Source of the DNA: Anaspis maculata
Taxonomy: Eukaryota; Arthropoda; Insecta; Coleoptera; Scraptiidae
Length of the DNA stretch: 64,000 nt
Reading direction: 5' to 3'
Assembly (NCBI GenBank): GCA_949128115.1
Contig: OX421967.1
Location: 20,476,635 to 20,540,634 of the forward strand
Shown: positions 58,482-64,000 of the stretch, one piece after another
How positions within the stretch are numbered: position 1 is the first letter of the stretch
Layout of the letters: each line of letters starts with the position of its first letter
Position numbers and translations under genes: made by a program
The notes under the pieces: generated by a model
Databases searched by the model: none
Told to the model about the DNA's origin: nothing
Seen by the model: only the letters and a program-made list of their open reading frames with translations

Positions 58482-60200
58482 TACCTTACAGTTTTTTAAA
58501 ATGGTGACATAAACGTATCTGTTACCATGTTCATGATCACTTCAAGTTTAATTCCTTATAGGTTTATAAAAGTGGATATATAGTTGTCTCCATTTACCAT
58601 CTTATGTAACTGAGGGTAATCTGGTTTTATAGCGGTGTAACAACACACAACTATAAATCTTCCCAGAATTACTGTAACCTCAATAAAACAACTCTCATAA
58701 ATGGTATATAAGTAACCAATTTGAAATCTTTCTAGTGACAAAAGTAAAGGATTAGTGCCGACTAATACTGTTAGAAAACCAAAAGTACCTATAACTTCAA
58801 TTACAAAACACTGAGTTTTACAGTGGGGTCTTTCTATAATATGTCGAGTGATATGTGGTCGTTTGAAGTCAAAACAAAATGGATGACAGATCGGGAGAGA
58901 TTAAGAAAGTGAATTCGCGAATAAAAAATAATTGGAAGAAAGTGAAAGAAGGGGTTCGTTTTATTGTAGAGCGAAACAAAACCTGAATCTCATTCTTACG
59001 AGAACATCTCACAATCAACATCTCACAAGTACAATTTTGAACGACATTGCCAGAATTTTCACAAAATTTTGCGTCGCACAGGAAATAATGCAGTTGGCGC
59101 GGGAGAAACCCAGTTGCTACTGCAGGTTTCATAAAGAGATCAGTTATTACCATTACGACTAGATGTCACCATTATATAACCTTCGGGTAGGTATATAACG
59201 GTCATTTGTACTTCTGCTATAAAACTTAAAGGCATCAAACTGTTACTATTACGATTAGATGCTACCACTTATAATCTTCGGGTATATTGCGGTCATTTGT
59301 ACTTCTCCTATATAACCTGAAGGCATATACTGGTGTCAATGCTTCCTTGAATGTTTGCTTTGGGTATAATAGGTCTAAAATTTGCGATACATGTGATATA
59401 ATTGTTATTTAAGAGTGATAGCTGACGACTTGTAATTTCGGCCATATTTGTTTGTTCAAATAATGGAGCTTGTTTGAAACATTTCGTAAAAATGCATATT
59501 TTGATTGAAGAAATCATAGAAAATTCATTTATTCTTGGAAAGAGGTCTGAATATCGAATGTCATTCAAGGAAAACAAAAAAAAACAAATTTGTCAATGAT
59601 AATTTTTACTATTTTCTATGGAAAAGTATCAAAACCTAATTATATTTGGAGCGCGTGATTTTTATCGAGGTAGGTCAGAAAATTACTCGATATATTGTAC
59701 TTCCCAGGTGTTATTCGCGAGTCTACTGGCAAAAAATTGGTCATTACCATCATAATAGTAGATGAAAAGATTTGTAATAATCAGGATTCATGACTTGTCT
59801 TAGCAAAAACCTTATGCCGGATTGAAAGGAAGACAACATTATGAATAAATATTGCGAGCAAGAGAGAGGCATAGTTTTTTTGTGAAGTAGCTCAGTCACG
59901 TAGTTATATAAACATGATAACAACTTCTATAAACTAAGTTTATAATCACTACTAGTAAGTGATAATAACTATATCATCACCTATAGTGATCACAAATAAC
60001 TTGTGCAGAGTTATATAAGAGGTTTTATAAGAGGTTTGTAAGATACGCTGATCACAATAATATAACCATGACTATAAAACTTACGGGTACTTCTGATACG
60101 TGACGGTAACCTTTATAGGGTTCTCCACTTTGGATATATAGATGGTTTGTAAAAGTTATGTAGGAGTAACGAACGCAAACTAATATAACCTATAGTTTCA
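58482..60200. other. No recognised gene
   Basis: AT-rich interior of the foldback. A frame at 58932-59162 (MEESERRGSFYCRAKQ...) has no recognised similarity and no neighbouring exon. Repeated phrases such as ttcgggta(ta) and cggtcatttgtacttct (59180-59330) form a short imperfect tandem repeat. Confidence 0.35.
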
Positions 60201-62212
60201 TAAACTAGTAAAGAAAATGTAATGATCATCTTAATATAACCAAAAATGTTCATTGGGTTAGGCCGAACTTTACAAAATGATATATGAGTTTTCATCATAT
60301 TTTGACATAGTGGGGGGGTTAACGGAATGGTCTGTGCATTTTGTGATCAAAGCATGAAATTTGGCATACTTGTTCAGAAGACCCTCCTTCGCAATTCCAG
60401 ATGTGGCGCCACGCGAGATTTTGCACCAGAGACACTGTATTGCGGTTAATATACCTGCTAGGGGTAAATTCTGCAAAAATGGCTTCTGGCCGGTCTCTGG
60501 GTACCGCAGTCGGTATTTTTTAGTTCTGTTTAGTTAAAACTACATGTAGAAATGAGTGAGGAGTACATTTTCACAAGCAAAGTTCCAAATGCTGCCTTTA
60601 TACGTTGTTTCAATACATTTTAAAGCCAACTTTGTTTTAGTACAGGAAACATGGTAAAAAAATTGCCAAAACCTCGGCAAAGATATGAACGTCCTGAAAA
60701 TTTGACATTCTGTCCAGAATTATGTGCCTGACTACATATCTAAAATTGATAAAAATTGCACCCCGAGGCTTCGAGTTATTGGGGGGGGGGGGGGGGTAAA
60801 ACATTGCAACTCACAATTAAAGGTATAGAACCCGATGAAACCCGTCAATCCAATGGATGCAAATACGTCGTAGTTCGACGCATCACATCCCGTTGATATA
60901 ATTTTGGCACAAAAAGTGTCGATCATTGTTAAAGGGGGGTTGTGGGGAAGGGCGCAACTCGGCTGGGTGGCTCTTTTTCTTCCTGGGCCATGAAGAATCG
61001 ATCACGACAAGATTGGTATCTTTTCCGACTAAATTCAATGTCCTGAACTTGAATCCGATGTGTAAATTTGGATAAAGACAAGTTCGAACAAGTTACCTTG
61101 AGAAAACCTGTTTTTTCTTCGAAAATTTTCACGAAACTTTTTTTTACTGTCATAGGTATTCATCTATGAAAATATTTCAGAGGCCATTAGATTGAAATGT
61201 ATTCTTAACGAAAATCATCTATTTGATCTGTAATTTTAATTTCCGACACAAAAAAAACCGATTTGAACTTAAGTCGGCACTGCCCGGCGTCTACTAATGA
61301 CCAGAACACTACAGCATGCTCCTTCAAGTGATAACTCAATACCCTGCATTGCGATTTATGACGATTTTGTTTATGTTATAGGGAATTCAGTTCTGCACAG
61401 ATCCTCGAACTTTCAAAGATGAGTTATAATTTTTCAGATAGTTTGGGCTATTTTCATTTAAAGATGCATGGTGTAGTGTTCTGGTCAGTAGTAGACGACG
61501 GGCTGTGCCGACTCAAGTTCAAATCGATTTTTTCTATTTCGAAAAACAAAGTTACAAATCGAATAAATGATTTTCGTGAAGAATACAGTTCAATCTAATG
61601 GCCTCTGAAATATTTTCAAAGATGAATGCCTCTAACAGTAAAAAAAAGTTTTGTGAAAATTGTCAAAGAAAAAACAGGTTTTCTCAAGTCAACTTGTTTG
61701 AACTTGTTTTTGTCAAAATTTATTCAAGTTGGATTCATCGGATTCAAGTTCAGGAGATTGAATTTAGTCGTAAAAGATACCAATCTTGTCGTGATCGATT
61801 CTGCATGGCCCAGGAAGAAAAAGAGCTACCCAGTCGAGTTTCGCCCTCCCCCGCGACCCCCCTTCAACAATGATCGACACTTTTTGTGCCAAAATTGTAT
61901 CAACGGGATGTGATGCGTCGAACTACGACGTATTTGCATCCATTGGATTAACGGGTTCCATCGGGTTCCATACCTTTAATTTTGAGTTGCAATTTTTTAC
62001 CCCCCCCCTCCAATAACTCAAAGCCTCGGGGTGCGATTTTCGACAATTTCAGATATGTAGTAGGGCACTTGATTCTGAACAGAATATCAAATTTTCAGGA
62101 CGTTCATATCTTTGCCGAGGTTTTGGCAATTTTTTTACCATGTTTCCTGTACTAAAACAAAGTTGGCCTTAAAATGTATTAAAACAACGTATAAAGGCAG
62201 CATTTGGAACCT

Positions 62213-62352
62213 ATAGTGCTATTCTGTAAAAAATAACATTCCATAAACGCTCTGTTATGTAAAAATTCGTGTCGGCCATTGGCTGTTGCCTAGGTAATAA
62301 CAACGTAACAGAGCGTTTATGGAATGTAATTTTTTAGAGAATCGCACCATTA
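62213..62352. mobile_element. 140-bp MITE in the right arm of the 60306-63866 foldback
   Basis: The inner inverse blocks are aacattccataaacgctctg and cagagcgtttatggaatgt; the ends are tagtgctattct and agaatcgcacca. The left arm near 60585 (cacaagcaaagttccaaatg) is the empty site, proving insertion. Confidence 0.75.
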
Positions 62353-62833
62353 GCTTGTGAAAATGCACTCCTCACTCATTTCTACATGTAGTTTTAGCTA
62401 AACAGAACTAAAAATCTGTTGTGGGGCGACACAAAACTTTCCCGGCGGTATCCAGAGACGCCAGTAATGATTTTGATCGAAGTGTCCCTTCGGGAGGGGG
62501 CGATTCGATTTGGAAATTGATGAAAAAATTCTATTCAGTCGAGCGTTTAGGGAGCATCCTGCATCCATTGTTGAGCGGACAGAAAAAATGACAGGTTAGG
62601 TCAGTTTTCCAAGGTGATGAAATAATCCAAAAGGTAGAACTAGGTAGCTAACTGTTGTGATATCTCAAAAATGCAATGCTGGTTCCTTATTGAAATTTTT
62701 GTTCCTACTTTAGATATGATGATGAAATTACAAAAACTTGATTGAAAACTTTTACTGCATCTGTGTGTCAAATTTCAACTTTATATTTTCAATTTAGAGC
62801 TTGGGCAGACAAACCCAGACCCAATGTGCCACC

Positions 62834-62945
62834 TGAGGGCTTTCGATCAAAATCATCCACCCAAAGTCTAATCAGATCATTCCAGGCTGTGAGGGCTTTC
62901 GATCAAAATCATCCACCCAAAGTCTAATCAGATCATTCCAGGCTG
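62834..62945. repeat. Perfect tandem duplication, 56-bp unit
   Basis: Two identical copies, 62834-62889 and 62890-62945, each starting tgagggctttcgatcaaaat. No divergence is visible, so it is recent. Confidence 0.9.
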
Positions 62946-63862
62946 AACTTAGGCCTCCGTACCTGATTTCGATTTGATCGGATCAATAATTCGGTAATTA
63001 TCGTGACAGAACCGCTTAATTTGTACGATCGCATGAGTGGTTTTATATTTTCAGGAGGAAAATTTCCGGGAAATTGGAGAGAAATTATTGGAAAATGTTC
63101 AAGAACCGTTATCTATTCTCTAAAAAAAAACAATTCCTCTGTTCACGGAATAAAAAGTTGGAAAATTTGCAGTTTTTCCAGAGAGGAAAACTCGGCAACT
63201 GTTGATCCGATTTCGAAAATGTTTCCTCCAAAAATTAGCTCAATCTTTTCTCCAACTTTCATTTACAGCATGTCTGCACCTAAAATTGATATTTCGTGGG
63301 GCCTACCGCATGTAGAAGTTTGCATTGCGTTTTTCTCAAATTCACGGAATGTGCAAATTTCATTTTGAAAAAATTACAGTCGGAAAACCGAAACCGTGTC
63401 AACTCTGAAAATAGACCTGCACGACGCTCAATACAATCTACTTTTGATATCAGTTAAAATTTCCAAAAAAAAGTCGATCCCCGAGCAGGAATAAATTCTA
63501 ACACACACACAGATATCATTCTGAAAATGGTCTTAATCGTCTTGGAGGACCTCAAAACGGATATATCCGGTGAAATCTCAAAACTTTTTTTCTGCACGAT
63601 TACAATACTTTCTCTCCGTGTTCGTGGGGGGGCCGGGAAAGTAAAAATACCGACTACGGTACCAGAGACCGGCCAGGAACCATTTTTGCAGAATTTACCC
63701 CTAGCAGGTATATTAACCGCAATACAGTGCCTCTGGTGCGGAATCTTGCGTGGCGCCACATCTGGAATTGCAAAGGAGGGTCTTCTGAACACGTATGCCA
63801 AATTTCATGCTTTTATCACAAAATGCACAGATCATTCCATTTTTGGCCGTTAACCCCGCCAC

Positions 63863-64000
63863 TATGGTGGACACGTACGCATTCGATTGGCGTTTGCACC
63901 ACATCGATATCTCTTTTCTTTGAGGCATAATTCTTCTAGTTCTATATCACTTTGAAACATGTTCAATATGGAGAATACAAGATGGCGGCAGGGCATCAAT
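63863..64000. repeat. Dispersed repeat, partner of 26113-26260, cut by window edge
   Basis: Nearly identical to 26113-26250 from tatggtggacacgtacgc onward, in the same orientation. Confidence 0.8.

Larger units (their letters stand above)
52879..60307. mobile_element. Foldback element split by the copia insertion
   Basis: It starts CAGGGTGTTTCAGGG after TA (52877-52878). The block gtcaaaatatgacggaaaccc before copia and acgtaccattttgcaaag after it are contiguous in the inverted right arm (about 60200-60307, tttacaaaatgatatatgag and catcatattttgac). The right arm thus confirms the empty copia site. The element also contains a nested palindrome (57843-58207), a MITE (58328-58481) and about 1.7 kb without recognised genes. 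Its right end abuts the next element, so its true terminus is unclear. Confidence 0.6.
60306..63866. mobile_element. Foldback element with GTGGGGGGGTTAACGG-type ends
   Basis: The outer arms pair 60306-60560 with 62390-62430 and 63640-63866; both ends carry TTAACGG. An inner inverted pair (about 60560-61190 and 61590-62390) has its centre near 61390, marked by long G and C runs at 60781-60796 and 62001-62009. The right arm carries two later insertions: a MITE at 62213-62352 and about 1.2 kb at 62427-63640. No gene is recognised. Confidence 0.7.

Noticed and set aside
58932..59162. 76-aa frame starting MEESERRGSF
   Set aside because: Short, no recognised similarity, no neighbouring exons, and in the AT-rich interior of a foldback.
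1..64000. tRNA, rRNA or bacterial operon features
   Set aside because: I saw no cloverleaf, conserved rRNA block or compact gene string; the genes are intron-containing.

Overview
The window is nuclear DNA from an arthropod, most likely an insect; the order cannot be settled from the sequence alone. The evidence is spliced genes with GT-AG introns, fatty acyl-CoA reductase (FAR) paralogues of the insect 'waterproof' type, a Ty1/copia element with a Drosophila-copia-like half-tRNA primer site, and a very dense load of palindromic (foldback) transposons.

Genes. Three FAR genes form a local cluster. FAR-A (minus strand, first two coding exons at 251-599, running off the left edge) and FAR-B (plus strand, 8732-14914, eight coding exons, 512 aa) are a head-to-head inverted duplication that includes upstream DNA and the start of intron 2. 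FAR-C (minus strand, 52504 down to 34199, six coding exons, 524 aa) is a more distant paralogue lacking two of FAR-B's introns. All carry the Rossmann NADPH motif; FAR-B and FAR-C also show the YTFAK catalytic motif and a C-terminal membrane segment. They should make fatty alcohols from acyl-CoA for waxes, cuticular lipids or pheromones. A short unrecognised plus-strand coding segment (about 968-1161, then 2290-2347) lies upstream of FAR-A and is split by a transposon.

Region by region. 1-8.6 kb: FAR-A, the unknown exon, and a string of foldback elements, one with an 8-bp hAT-type target duplication. 8.7-14.9 kb: FAR-B, with a 2.36-kb nested foldback in intron 2. 15-26 kb: a possible large composite bounded by 20-bp inverted repeats, holding a decayed Ty3/gypsy pol fragment, an FB-type foldback (17.67-22.41 kb) and a degenerate minisatellite (22.4-24.1 kb). 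26.3-28.3 kb: nothing assigned. 28.3-33.3 kb: an element with perfect 16-bp TIRs and an 8-bp target duplication, containing TTGCAT arrays and nested elements. 34.2-52.5 kb: FAR-C; its last intron holds a 7.13-kb palindrome that appears perfect in every segment compared, plus a partial third copy, and its other introns hold more foldbacks and MITEs. 52.9-57.8 kb: a copia element with both LTRs and a 5-bp target duplication, broken by a MITE, a frameshift and a stop codon. 57.8-64 kb: further nested palindromes.

Most striking are (1) the 7.1-kb palindrome with a two-switch structure and 5-bp microhomology, (2) three independent cases in which one foldback sits at the exact dyad-centre TA of another short palindrome, and (3) foldbacks whose arms are tandem arrays of short, quasi-palindromic units.
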